Shown: positions 38,514 to 45,570 of the stretch, piece by piece
How the letters are laid out: each line of letters starts with the position of its first letter
Position numbering within the stretch: the first letter of the stretch is position 1
Virus record (IMG/VR): IMGVR_UViG_3300006641_004726
Span: 1-53,015 of that record
From: a virus
DNA: 53,015 nucleotides
Strand: one strand, 5' to 3'
Notes under the pieces: model-generated
Told to the model about the DNA's origin: nothing
Databases searched by the model: none
What the model saw: the letters and a program-made list of their open reading frames with translations, nothing else
Translations under genes and position numbers: made by a program

Positions 38514-40520
38514 TCACGCGAGCTCATCCAGACTGGCGACCTTGTTGCCCTTTGCACCTGGTCGACCCGCCTTGGCGGTGGCCAGTGTGATCTGCATCGG
38601 CTTCTTCCGCTTCGATTTGAACTCCACGGTGTAGCCATCCTCTCCGAAATGCACGAGCTCTGCTCCCTCAGGGAGAGCGCTCTTGCCCTTGCTCGTGGTC
38701 TTGCACAGATCCTCACCGCTGAGGGTCAGAGCCTTGAGCTGCCCTTCGAGCTTGAACACCATCAGGTACTTCCTGAGGGAAACCTCCGCCTCCCTCTTGG
38801 CCAGCACCACACCCGTGTAGGAGTCGGCGATGGGTCCCTTGAACGTGGCAGGCACCTTCTTGAGGAGACCGTCCTGCGTGAGGAACACCACCTTGTCCTT
38901 CTGGTCCAGCACCAGAGCACCGCGTGGTCCCTTGGCTTGGGTCACTGTGCCTTTGCGTTGGTCCACCACCATGAACCGCGGGCGAGCCGTCCTGGGTCCC
39001 TGGTCGCGCTTTGCCGCGGTGGATGAGGTTGCCTTCACAAACCCTGCCGGAGGCCCAACCAGGGGCGACCTCCTGCGCTCTCCGTGGCGCTTCGCAAGCT
39101 CCTCCATCTGAGCGAGTGCCCACGTCTTCCGTGCGTCCTTGCTCTTCACCAGGTTCTCCAGCTCTGCCACAGTGGAGATGAGTTCCTGCTCCTCAGCGAG
39201 GAGTTCCTCACGGTCCAGGCCGGTGAGTTGCCGCAGCTTCATCTCGAGGATGGCTCTGGCTTGGTCCGGTGTGAACTTCAGCGTGCGGGTCGTCACCAGT
39301 GTGGTGAGAGCATCCTTCGGTGTGGCCGAAGCGCGGATGATCTTGATGACGGCATCGATCTTGTCGATCGCCTTGAGGAAGCCACGAACGATCTCGAGGC
39401 GTGCCTCCTTCAGGTCAAGCTCGTGCTTGAACTTGACTTCCAGGCGACCCAGTCTCCACTCGAACCATCTCTGACAAATGTCAACTGGCGAGAGCTCGAC
39501 CGGTCGCGTACCGTCAATAACCAGCGTCTTTGCCGAATAGCGAGTGTCAAGATCGGTGGTTGCGAAGAGTTGCTGAGCCAGCTGTTCAGCGTCCACACCG
39601 GGCTTCGCAACAACACTGACACGGTCTCCGGAGAGATCAGACTCATCGATGACTTCTGCGATTCCGTCGATTCGCCCCTTCTCGAGGGCTTCCTTGATCT
39701 GTTCACCCAGTTTTTCAGGGTTGATCCGAGGCGGTAGGTTTGTAAACGTGACCACTCCTCGATCCTTCGCCCGACCCTCACGCTTCTGCGTAGAGACCTC
39801 GTAGCGTGCTCGACAGCGAATGCTGCCGCTACCAGTCTGAGTGTAAGTAAGTAGATTCTCATCCTGAACGATCTCGCATCCTGTGGGGAAGTCAGGGAGC
39901 AGGAGTTCCCGCGCTTTCTTGATGTTTCCAGTCGCAGCGAGCGTGGTTGCCTTCACGACGTCACGCAGGTTGTGCGGTGCGAGCGTTGTGGCGAAGCCCA
40001 CTGCGATGCCAGCGTCTCCGTTGAGGAGGATCGAAGGCACTGCAGTGTTGAAGCGCGCAGCCTCCTGACGAGAACCGTCGTAGTTCGGTCGTGTGTCCCA
40101 CGTGGCACGGTCCTGAAGCAGCAGTTCCACTGCTGAGGGACGGAGCTTCGCCTCCGTGTAGCGCTCAGCTGCAGGTCCATCGACGGAGGAACCGAAGTTG
40201 CCATGGCCGTTCACCCACGGAACGTTGTTGTTCCACTCGGTGGCCATGTTGACCAGAGTGCCGTAGCAACTGCCTTGTGGGTGGTAGTAGGCGAGTGTGA
40301 GGCCGGTGACGCGAGCGCACTTGACGAACTTCTTCTCAGGGGTGAGACCCTCCTCGATCATCGTCTGGAGGATTCTCCTCGCCGCAGGCTTCAGGCCGTC
40401 GTAGAGGTCAGGGATCGCTCGGCCGAGGAGCACGGCCATCGCGTAGTCGCCGTAGTCCTCCTTCATCTGGTTGGCCAGATTGACTGGCACCACGTTCTCT
40501 TTCACGCTTCGTTTCGGCAT
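38514..40520 (-). CDS. Type IIA DNA topoisomerase A subunit (GyrA/ParC-like)
   Basis: 668 aa. The breakage-reunion domain is complete: YGDYAMAVLLGRAIPDLYDG, LKPAARRILQTMIEEGL (QP-RR region), the GNFGSSVDGPAAERYTEAKL stretch with active-site Tyr121 after Arg120, GFATTLAPHN, and later FTPDQARAILEMKLRQLTGL (C-gate helix). The C-terminal 170 residues hold a shortened beta-pinwheel-like part (RFMVVDQRKGTVTQAKGPRG, KVVFLTQDGLLKKV). It introduces or removes DNA supercoils together with an ATPase subunit not seen in the window. ATG 40520 with an A/C-rich leader (CCAAACACACAC) and no SD. A TACACT box lies upstream. Confidence 0.92.
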   Translation of the reverse strand: MPKRSVKENVVPVNLANQMKEDYGDYAMAVLLGRAIPDLYDGLKPAARRILQTMIEEGLTPEKKFVKCARVTGLTLAYYHPQGSCYGTLVNMATEWNNNVPWVNGHGNFGSSVDGPAAERYTEAKLRPSAVELLLQDRATWDTRPNYDGSRQEAARFNTAVPSILLNGDAGIAVGFATTLAPHNLRDVVKATTLAATGNIKKARELLLPDFPTGCEIVQDENLLTYTQTGSGSIRCRARYEVSTQKREGRAKDRGVVTFTNLPPRINPEKLGEQIKEALEKGRIDGIAEVIDESDLSGDRVSVVAKPGVDAEQLAQQLFATTDLDTRYSAKTLVIDGTRPVELSPVDICQRWFEWRLGRLEVKFKHELDLKEARLEIVRGFLKAIDKIDAVIKIIRASATPKDALTTLVTTRTLKFTPDQARAILEMKLRQLTGLDREELLAEEQELISTVAELENLVKSKDARKTWALAQMEELAKRHGERRRSPLVGPPAGFVKATSSTAAKRDQGPRTARPRFMVVDQRKGTVTQAKGPRGALVLDQKDKVVFLTQDGLLKKVPATFKGPIADSYTGVVLAKREAEVSLRKYLMVFKLEGQLKALTLSGEDLCKTTSKGKSALPEGAELVHFGEDGYTVEFKSKRKKPMQITLATAKAGRPGAKGNKVASLDELA

Positions 40521-40532
40521 GTGTGTGTTTGG

Positions 40533-40538
40533 AGTGTA
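40533..40538 (-). promoter_or_regulatory. -10-like box (TACACT) before the topoisomerase gene
   Basis: CCACTACACTCC, 13 bases before ATG 40520, in the 41-base gap. Tentative. Confidence 0.3.
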
Positions 40539-40561
40539 GTGGTCACTCGGTGACGGTCACC

Positions 40562-40894
40562 TCAGTCTTTCACACCAGAGGCGATCATGTGGCGAGCCGC
40601 GACGGTGACTCCGAGGAGAGCCAGACCGAGAGGAGCGGTGCAAGCTGCTCCACAGTACAGAGCGAGGGCACCGAGGCCGACTTGTGCGCCGATCAAGTCG
40701 TCCGCTTCCTTGAGCTGCTTGCCGGTGCGAACGGCCTCAGCCATCTGACGTTGAGTCAGAGGCCGACCCACGGCGGGGGCGGCAGCGGTGCGGTTGAACT
40801 GGATCTGCTGTGTGGTCTCGACTTTCTCGACCTTTGGAGCGCGTCCTGCGTTCCAGTGGGCTTCGAACTCAGCGAAAGCGGCGTTGGTGTCCAT
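40562..40894 (-). CDS. Small protein with C-terminal membrane segment, unknown (110 aa)
   Basis: ATG 40894 after the leader CCACTAAACCACA. The N-terminal 70 residues are soluble (AFAEFEAHWNAGRAPKVEKV, RQMAEAVRTGKQLKEADDLI). A hydrophobic stretch VGLGALALYCGAACTAPLGL, ALLGVTVAAR forms one or two membrane helices near the end. No family recognised. Confidence 0.65.
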   Translation of the reverse strand: MDTNAAFAEFEAHWNAGRAPKVEKVETTQQIQFNRTAAAPAVGRPLTQRQMAEAVRTGKQLKEADDLIGAQVGLGALALYCGAACTAPLGLALLGVTVAARHMIASGVKD

Positions 40895-40900
40895 TGTGGT

Positions 40901-41101
40901 TTAGTGGAGGATGACTTTGGAGACAGTGACTTGATCGTAGACAGGATCGCCGGCGAAGCAGGCGTCATCATCATCTTCGACCATGGCCCTCAGCGTTGCA
41001 GCCTTGAGCTCAGCATCCGCCTCGTTGGCGTAGGCGGAGTGGAACACGAGGTCGTCGTAGTAGTCAGAACCACGAGCCTCGACGATGTAGATGTGAGTCA
41101 T
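40901..41101 (-). CDS. Small acidic protein, unknown (66 aa)
   Basis: ATG 41101 (MTHIYIVEARGSDYYDDLVF), 2 bases after the stop of the next gene. The sequence THIYIVEA, then HSAYANEADAELKAATLRAM, EDDDDACFAGDPVYDQVTVS resembles a compact alpha/beta domain. Several small phage proteins have this 'vy.v......d.....s.v.as.e.AE..a.....' form. No function known. Confidence 0.65.
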   Translation of the reverse strand: MTHIYIVEARGSDYYDDLVFHSAYANEADAELKAATLRAMVEDDDDACFAGDPVYDQVTVSKVILH

Positions 41102-41103
41102 GA

Positions 41104-41280
41104 TCAAGCGAGGGTCCAGAGTTGTTCGCCTTTGGCAGTGAGAGCCCAGAACTCGCTCTGCTTCATGCCCCAGACGGCACCCCAGCGGCGAGCGATGTGG
41201 CCACGCTCCTGCAGGGAGCGGAGTTGTTTCTCGGTCATCTCGTCAAGGTTGAGGATGCCGAGAGTAGCGTTGGTTTGCAT
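41104..41280 (-). CDS. Small protein, winged-helix-like, unknown (58 aa)
   Basis: The start was chosen at ATG 41280 (MQTNATLGILNLDEMTEKQL) because a -10 box TATGAT at 41305-41310 would place the transcript start near the upstream ATG 41298, leaving the sequence AAAACACCCACC as leader. The ATG at 41298 (MSKTPT) is the alternative. RSLQERGHIARRWGAVWGMK, FWALTAKGEQLW has the 'L...G.i....g.....y.LT..G...L' pattern of a small winged helix. It could bind nucleic acid. Weak inference. Confidence 0.6.
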   Translation of the reverse strand: MQTNATLGILNLDEMTEKQLRSLQERGHIARRWGAVWGMKQSEFWALTAKGEQLWTLA

Positions 41281-41304
41281 GGTGGGTGTTTTGCTCATGT
41301 AGTA

Positions 41305-41310
41305 ATCATA
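41305..41310 (-). promoter_or_regulatory. Promoter -10 box of cassette A (TATGAT)
   Basis: GCTGTATGATTACTAC directly after the terminator at 41317-41338. It is similar to the boxes of cassettes B-E. No clear -35 was seen. Confidence 0.5.
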
Positions 41311-41316
41311 CAGCAG

Positions 41317-41338
41317 AAAAGGGCCCCTTTCGGAGCCC
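41317..41338 (-). terminator. Rho-independent terminator in cassette A
   Basis: Minus strand GGGCTCC-GAAA-GGGGCCC followed by TTTT, after the 164-aa gene. Confidence 0.8.
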
Positions 41339-41339
41339 T

Positions 41340-41363
41340 TGTGCCACTTCTTCAACTGTCACA
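41340..41363 (-). repeat. 24-base 3'-end motif, copy A
   Basis: Minus strand TGTGACAGTT, GAAG, AAGTGGCACA, starting at the stop of the 164-aa gene (41364) and ending 1 base before the terminator stem. Confidence 0.75.
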
Positions 41364-41858
41364 TCATGATCTGCCCAGAATGTTGCGTTCTATCTCCTCC
41401 ATGAATGCAGGCACAGGCAGGAGGTTGGTTTCGCACGGAATTGCGAATTTCCAGTGGCGGTTGCCGTCCCTGCGCAGCAGATCCATGTCCGCGTGCTCGT
41501 AGAGGCGTGAGGTGAGCACGTCATCGAAGCGACGGCTGAGGAAGTTGTTCTCCTCCTTCGAGACGCGAACGGTCTTGCACAGCTCGGTGTAGATCGCGGG
41601 GAAGAGCTCGTCGTCGACCAGCTCAGGACGCTCCACGAAGACCTTGAAGAAGGCCTCGGGGCGGTAGAAGTGGTCACGTGTCTTCGGCTTCACGAGCGAA
41701 TCCGCAGTGCAGAGTCCTGTATCGATCTTGATCTCGTGGAAGTGCAGGTAGAAGTCCCGCTTGGCCCCGCCGTAGTCCAAGATCGAGTGATTCAGGTTCA
41801 CACGCAGCACGTCACGGAAGCGCTCCATGCGAGCGGTCAGATCGGGCGTTTTCTTCAT
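41364..41858 (-). CDS. Unknown protein (164 aa)
   Basis: ATG 41858, 3 bases after the T-run of a terminator. AAGGGGGC in the terminator stem is the only SD-like sequence (9-base spacing). Mixed helical protein with many charged residues: MERFRDVLRVNLNHSILDYG, RDFYLHFHEIKIDTGLC, FFKVFVERPELVDDELFPAI, NNFLSRRFDDVLTSRLYEHA, NRHWKFAIPCETNLLPVP. No family recognised. It lies between two terminators as a monocistronic unit. Confidence 0.7.
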   Translation of the reverse strand: MKKTPDLTARMERFRDVLRVNLNHSILDYGGAKRDFYLHFHEIKIDTGLCTADSLVKPKTRDHFYRPEAFFKVFVERPELVDDELFPAIYTELCKTVRVSKEENNFLSRRFDDVLTSRLYEHADMDLLRRDGNRHWKFAIPCETNLLPVPAFMEEIERNILGRS

Positions 41859-41861
41859 GCG

Positions 41862-41882
41862 AAAAAGCCCCCTTGCGGGGGC
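41862..41882 (-). terminator. Rho-independent terminator upstream of the 164-aa gene
   Basis: Minus strand GCCCCC-GCAA-GGGGGC followed by TTTTT. Its T-run runs to within 3 bases of ATG 41858. Confidence 0.85.
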
Positions 41883-41902
41883 GGTATGGATTGCGGAGAG
41901 GA

Positions 41903-42112
41903 TCAGAGGCCGGCGAGGCGGTCCAGAGCGGCTTGACGGCGGTCAGCCTTGACCTGCTCCTTGTAGTTCTTGACGACTTCCTCGAGGTTCCGAACCATCT
42001 GCTTGCCGAGGCCGGCAGCGGGAGTCATGGAACCGGTGCGGCCCTTGCCGCAGGCAACCTCACCAGCGCCATGCTTGGGGGCGCGGTTGGGGAGCTTGGT
42101 GATGACGGTCAT
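41903..42112 (-). CDS. Small basic protein, unknown (69 aa)
   Basis: ATG 42112 (MTVITKLPNRAPKHGAGEVA) after an A/C-rich leader (CACAAACCACACTTCAAACC) without SD. It is basic and Gly-rich at the N-terminus, with a C-terminal helix VRNLEEVVKNYKEQVKADRR, QAALDRLAGL. It is transcribed from cassette B and closed by the terminator at 41862-41882. No family recognised. Confidence 0.65.
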   Translation of the reverse strand: MTVITKLPNRAPKHGAGEVACGKGRTGSMTPAAGLGKQMVRNLEEVVKNYKEQVKADRRQAALDRLAGL

Positions 42113-42162
42113 GGTTTGAAGTGTGGTTTGTGAAAGGTGAGGGTCTCATCCCTCATGTACCT

Positions 42163-42168
42163 AATATA
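42163..42168 (-). promoter_or_regulatory. Promoter -10 box of cassette B (TATATT)
   Basis: GTCGTATATTAGGTACATGAG. It shares the context GTATATT-x-G-x-x-ACATGAG with cassette D. It lies 51 bases upstream of ATG 42112. Confidence 0.45.
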
Positions 42169-42179
42169 CGACCTCAGCG

Positions 42180-42198
42180 AGGCCAGTGACACAGGCCT
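42180..42198 (-). terminator. Hairpin in cassette B (AGGCC/GGCCT, no T-run)
   Basis: A 5-bp GC stem with a 9-base loop directly after motif copy B. It has no T-run, so termination is doubtful. Confidence 0.4.
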
Positions 42199-42222
42199 TG
42201 TGCTACTTCTCCAACCGTCACA
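42199..42222 (-). repeat. 24-base 3'-end motif, copy B
   Basis: Minus strand TGTGACGGTT, GGAG, AAGTAGCACA, immediately after the TAG of the ThyA-like gene. Confidence 0.75.
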
Positions 42223-43098
42223 CTAGTTGACCGCCACCTTGATGGCGTCGTGAGGCTGGTAGTTGGAGATGCCGAGGTCATCCAGCTGCACGTCATCCCA
42301 GCTCGTGTACTCACGCTGGTTCAGGAGGAGACGACACTCTGGGCGGGACTCACGAGCGATCAGCTCCTCAGCGATGTCGTAGCAGTTCTTGTAGATGTGG
42401 GAGTTGGAGGATGGCATGTAGACGTAGCGTGGCTCGAAGCCAGTCATCTTGGCCATCACCGTCAGGATGATCGCGTAGCGTGCGATGTCCAGAGGGAAGC
42501 CCACGATCATGTCGTTGGACCGTGCCGGAACCATGAGGTCGAGCTCATCACCGCTTGGTGTGAACTGCATCGCCAGATGGCACGGCGGACACCCCACATT
42601 CATCGCAGTGGGATTGGTCGTGATGACGGTGCCGTGACGTGAGTTTGGAGTGTCAGCGAGGAGAGCACGGACACGCTCAAGCTGGTCAACGGCACCCACG
42701 GTCACAAGAGTCTCATTTGGAACCTCAGAGCCTGCCCGTGAGGCAGGCCACTTGCGCCATTGACGATTGTAGGCGGAAGCACCGAGCTCGCCGTCATCAT
42801 CAGCAAGGAAGTCCCAGAAGTGGCGAGCAGGGCCGAGGGCTTCGACGTTCTGTGAGAGACCGATGTCAAACAGGAACTCACGAACGAGATTCTTGAACGG
42901 CATCTTGCGAAGCCGAGTCAGAGGGAAGCCGCACTGGAGGTCGACACGGACAGACGCACCGAACGTGGACTTGGTCTCACCATTCCGACCGACGAAGCCC
43001 TCACCGTAGTCCATCAGTTTCGTGATGTAGGCGCGGTAGATGTCATCCCAGTTGTTGCTGGTGATGATGGTGTCGTTGAAGACGAAGTTGTGACTCAA
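42223..43098 (-). CDS. ThyA-family pyrimidine (hydroxy)methyltransferase with dCMP-type Asp
   Basis: 291 aa. Thymidylate synthase fold: catalytic Cys in CPPCHLAMQF, phosphate-site ARSND, GFPLDIARYAIILTVMA, SHIYKN (His and Tyr of the sugar site), NRQWRKWPA, and EFLF Glu. In ThyA the GLPFNIASYA motif carries the Asn (E. coli N177) that reads uracil. Here it is Asp (GFPLDIA). Asn-to-Asp is known to switch thymidylate synthase to dCMP and is the state of T4 dCMP hydroxymethylase. The C-terminus is shortened (IKVAVN). The start is TTG 43098 with GGAGG 7 bases upstream, overlapping the kinase stop (TTGA). Predicted substrate dCMP; methyl versus hydroxymethyl product open. Confidence 0.85.
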   Translation of the reverse strand: MSHNFVFNDTIITSNNWDDIYRAYITKLMDYGEGFVGRNGETKSTFGASVRVDLQCGFPLTRLRKMPFKNLVREFLFDIGLSQNVEALGPARHFWDFLADDDGELGASAYNRQWRKWPASRAGSEVPNETLVTVGAVDQLERVRALLADTPNSRHGTVITTNPTAMNVGCPPCHLAMQFTPSGDELDLMVPARSNDMIVGFPLDIARYAIILTVMAKMTGFEPRYVYMPSSNSHIYKNCYDIAEELIARESRPECRLLLNQREYTSWDDVQLDDLGISNYQPHDAIKVAVN

Positions 43099-43679
43099 TT
43101 GATTTCCTCCAGATAGAACATGATCTCTTCTACGGCATCGGACGTGAACTCACCAGCATCAACCCAGATGGTGGGGAATGCAGTGATATTCTCAGTGAAG
43201 TCACGAATCCGCTGGTAGTATAGCTCGTGCTCTCTCATTCGTGCGATGTAGAGATCACGCTTGGCCCAGTCGGCTGCGTTGGGGTGGAGCAGGTCGATCT
43301 CAGCGAGGTGGTGCTTCGCCGACCAGTGCCAAGGGCGGTGGTAGACGACGTGGACCGTCTTGAAGGTGTCGGAGCAGCGCATGAGCTCGATCTCGAGATC
43401 CACGATGTGGCTCAGGTGACCGGCGTTTCCACGGCGGTGCGTCTCAAACACCATCGAGCACGGGTAGGAACGGTCAAAGAGGCAGAGCTCCTTCCCACCA
43501 CGAACCCACTCTTGAATCTTGTCGCGATTGATGTCGTAAGGGTCATCTTGGTCTAGAGGTGGTTCGGCGAGGTGGATCACGTCCACTCGCTTATCCCCAC
43601 GCATCTTGAGGATGGTGTCGCAGAGTGTGGACTTCCCCACACGGTCAGGACCGGAAATGATGACGAGCTTGCGTGTCAT
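43095..43679 (-). CDS. Deoxynucleoside monophosphate kinase-like P-loop protein (copy 1)
   Basis: 194 aa from ATG 43679 (MTRKLVIISGPDRVGKSTLC), with Walker A at residues 9-17. DRSYPCSM near residue 75, PWHWSAKHHLAEIDLLHPNA and WAKRDLYIARMREHELYYQR are shared with the 29182-29742 paralogue. It is translationally coupled to the ThyA-like gene (TTGA overlap), which suggests it phosphorylates that enzyme's product, as T4 gp1 kinase does for hydroxymethyl-dCMP. It is transcribed from cassette C (TATACT box). Confidence 0.8.
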   Translation of the reverse strand: MTRKLVIISGPDRVGKSTLCDTILKMRGDKRVDVIHLAEPPLDQDDPYDINRDKIQEWVRGGKELCLFDRSYPCSMVFETHRRGNAGHLSHIVDLEIELMRCSDTFKTVHVVYHRPWHWSAKHHLAEIDLLHPNAADWAKRDLYIARMREHELYYQRIRDFTENITAFPTIWVDAGEFTSDAVEEIMFYLEEIN

Positions 43680-43701
43680 GTGGTGAGGGGCGTCTGTGGA
43701 T

Positions 43702-43707
43702 AGTATA
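43702..43707 (-). promoter_or_regulatory. Promoter -10 box of cassette C (TATACT)
   Basis: GTTATACTATCC, 23 bases before ATG 43679. Confidence 0.5.
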
Positions 43708-43709
43708 AC

Positions 43710-43733
43710 GGCCGCCCCCAAGTGGAAGCGGCC
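43710..43733 (-). terminator. GC hairpin in cassette C (GGCCGC/GCGGCC)
   Basis: 6-bp GC stem with 12-base loop, only a short T-poor tail (GTTAT). Terminator function uncertain. Confidence 0.4.
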
Positions 43734-43735
43734 GA

Positions 43736-43757
43736 TGTGCCAGTTTTTCAACCGGCA
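43736..43757 (-). repeat. 3'-end motif, copy C (perfect hairpin form)
   Basis: Minus strand TGCCGGTT-GAAA-AACTGGCA then CA: a near-perfect 8-bp stem with GAAA loop. The other copies are degenerate versions. It lies 21 bases after the SGNH-like stop. Confidence 0.7.
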
Positions 43758-43778
43758 TGGATTTTCATCCTGAGTGAA

Positions 43779-44747
43779 CTACGGAGAATCGTGAAAAAGC
43801 CAGTTGGGGTCATGGCGTCTGTAGAACTCAGGTGAGAGGTGGACCGACTGAGGCTTCTCCATCCTTTCGGCGGCGTAGGTCTCAGGGTCCATAAGCAACC
43901 AGTCTTTCGGGTAGCTTATCCTCATCATATCATGATCCCTCATGAACTGGCGGATCTCCAGGACGAGATCGGCGCGCTCCTGAGGAGAACCCCAGAACGG
44001 TTGGCCCTTGTACCAGCCACTCTTCGGCAGTTTTCTTGCGGCCCACTCCACAGGCCACGGCGAGGCGTACTCGACCGTGATGCCGAGACTGTCGCCGAAC
44101 TCCTTCCACGCCAGGTAGAGTGCCTTCCAGTCTGTGGGAACACGGCAGAGGTGGTGACGCACGTCGATGTTGCCGAACACCATCGTGATGCCGATGATTT
44201 GTGGGCACTTCTCGAGGTGCTCCCTCACGTAGGCGAAATCGTCCTTGACCTGACCGAACAGAGTCTTGCCATTCTCCTTCACCACCATGCTGCCGTAGGA
44301 CGCCCACGCCGCCGTGTGACTATCGCCGATGGTCAACCACGGTAGTTCCAGATCGGTGGACCTAACCGTCTTGGCCTTGGCCTGCCACTCAGCCAGGGGC
44401 TCCAGGATGTCACGAGGCACATCCTTCCTTGACGCCAGCATCTTGGCGTAGTCTGGCATGTCGATGTCGAGGGACCACACCTTCTCGGCGAGCAGCGCAT
44501 TCCTGATCCTGAGGTCGAGCTTCTCGTCGTAGCCTCCAAACAGGTTCAAGCCGCCCCCGAAGTTCACGCCGTGATCGACGTAGATTTCCTTGAGCGGCTC
44601 GTTGTCGTGGTTGATGTCGAGGTTGAGGTTCTCAGCCCACGTTCTCGACCACCCGTACGTGTGGGAGGACTTCTTCTTTGTGAGCTTTTGGAAGACGCCT
44701 GTAATCTGAGGTGTCTCCCCAGTCTCGGAAGCTGCTGACTCGGTCAT
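43779..44747 (-). CDS. SGNH-hydrolase-like protein in the base-modification cluster (start uncertain)
   Basis: The conserved part begins around 44600 (KEIYVDHGVNFGGGLNLFGG). SGNH-like blocks: TIGDSHTAAWASYG (block I-like GDSH), VFGNIDVRHHLCR (block III-like GxxD), and SVHLSPEFY (block V-like His). PWPVEWAARKLPKSGWYKGQ, PFWGS follows. The frame overlaps the PLP gene by 116 bases if started at ATG 44747. The only nearer start is a GTG inside VDHGVNFGG. 322 aa with ATG 44747. It may act on a nucleotide or DNA adduct. Function inferred from fold and context only. Confidence 0.6.
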   Translation of the reverse strand: MTESAASETGETPQITGVFQKLTKKKSSHTYGWSRTWAENLNLDINHDNEPLKEIYVDHGVNFGGGLNLFGGYDEKLDLRIRNALLAEKVWSLDIDMPDYAKMLASRKDVPRDILEPLAEWQAKAKTVRSTDLELPWLTIGDSHTAAWASYGSMVVKENGKTLFGQVKDDFAYVREHLEKCPQIIGITMVFGNIDVRHHLCRVPTDWKALYLAWKEFGDSLGITVEYASPWPVEWAARKLPKSGWYKGQPFWGSPQERADLVLEIRQFMRDHDMMRISYPKDWLLMDPETYAAERMEKPQSVHLSPEFYRRHDPNWLFHDSP

Positions 44748-45570
44748 AGATGGTCTCGTCGTTGAGTGTGGGACTCTGGCCGACGTTCCAGAACAGGATG
44801 TCACGACCAGTGTTCTTAGGGATGTAGCGCCAAGCTTTCGCGTCGTAGGTGAGAACTGAGGGGAACGGCGGGTGGTCTTCAACCTTGACCGCCTTCGTGA
44901 AGGGCTCGGGAGCGGAGATGATGTCGGCACGACCGATCTCTCCGGATTTCATGTTGCGAGCGACCGCCACAGCGTGGAACTTGGCGTTGGGCCAAGCGAT
45001 CTGGAGTGCCCTGGTGAGAACCCCGGTCGAAACCACGGTCCAAACCTCCTCTGGCTCCGGGATCTTGAGCGCGGCATTGATGAGACCTGCGGTCACAAGC
45101 TCGTGCTTCAGACCGAGAGGAACGAAGTAGTGGCCGAACTCCTCAGCCCACTTCTTGGCGTAGCTGTTGAGTACAGGCATCGCTGCGATCCGGAAGAACC
45201 GAGCGTCGGCTCCACGCTCGATGCAACACGCTTGGTGGTGGGAGATCCGCTTTGAGGACGGCATGAAGAGGGTCAGGTCCTTGCCTCGACGTTTGCACAC
45301 ATCGAGCAGGCTCACACCGGCCAGACCGGTGCGTGGCTGGACGTACACAAGACGCTTCTCAGGGATGCGGGAAGCGAGTAGATCGCCCCCTCGAATCTTG
45401 GTGCCCACACTGAGATCGTCCCTCACCACTCTGACGCCGTCGTGAACGGTGATGACCGGGTCCGGGTATGGGCTGACGTAGTCACCGATCAGGTCGAGGT
45501 AGTAGTTGAGGGACTTCCCGTTCAGGAGATCGTTGTTGACGTTGTCAATGACGTGGTTGTCGTGAGACAT
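44632..45570 (-). CDS. PLP-dependent fold-type II enzyme (ACC deaminase / D-cysteine desulfhydrase-like)
   Basis: 312 aa. Order of elements as in fold type II enzymes: VHDGVRVVRDDLSVGTKIRG (candidate PLP lysine in GTKIRGG), LVYVQPRTGLAGVSLLDVCK, RGKDLTLFMP, ERGADARFFRI, YFVPLGLKHELVTAGLINAA, VWTVVSTGVLTRALQIAWPN, KFHAVAVAR. The usual SNH after the first domain is replaced by TGLAG, so the catalytic base may differ. ATG 45570 overlaps the upstream gene by 49 bases. It may be an amino-acid-handling step of a hypermodification pathway, as PLP enzymes are in thymidine hypermodification operons. Substrate unknown. Confidence 0.65.
   Translation of the reverse strand: MSHDNHVIDNVNNDLLNGKSLNYYLDLIGDYVSPYPDPVITVHDGVRVVRDDLSVGTKIRGGDLLASRIPEKRLVYVQPRTGLAGVSLLDVCKRRGKDLTLFMPSSKRISHHQACCIERGADARFFRIAAMPVLNSYAKKWAEEFGHYFVPLGLKHELVTAGLINAALKIPEPEEVWTVVSTGVLTRALQIAWPNAKFHAVAVARNMKSGEIGRADIISAPEPFTKAVKVEDHPPFPSVLTYDAKAWRYIPKNTGRDILFWNVGQSPTLNDETIYDRVSSFRDWGDTSDYRRLPKAHKEEVLPHVRVVENVG

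Noticed and set aside
42223-43098. Plain thymidylate synthase (thyA) annotation
   Set aside because: The recognition Asn is Asp and the neighbourhood is that of base modification, so a gene symbol was withheld.
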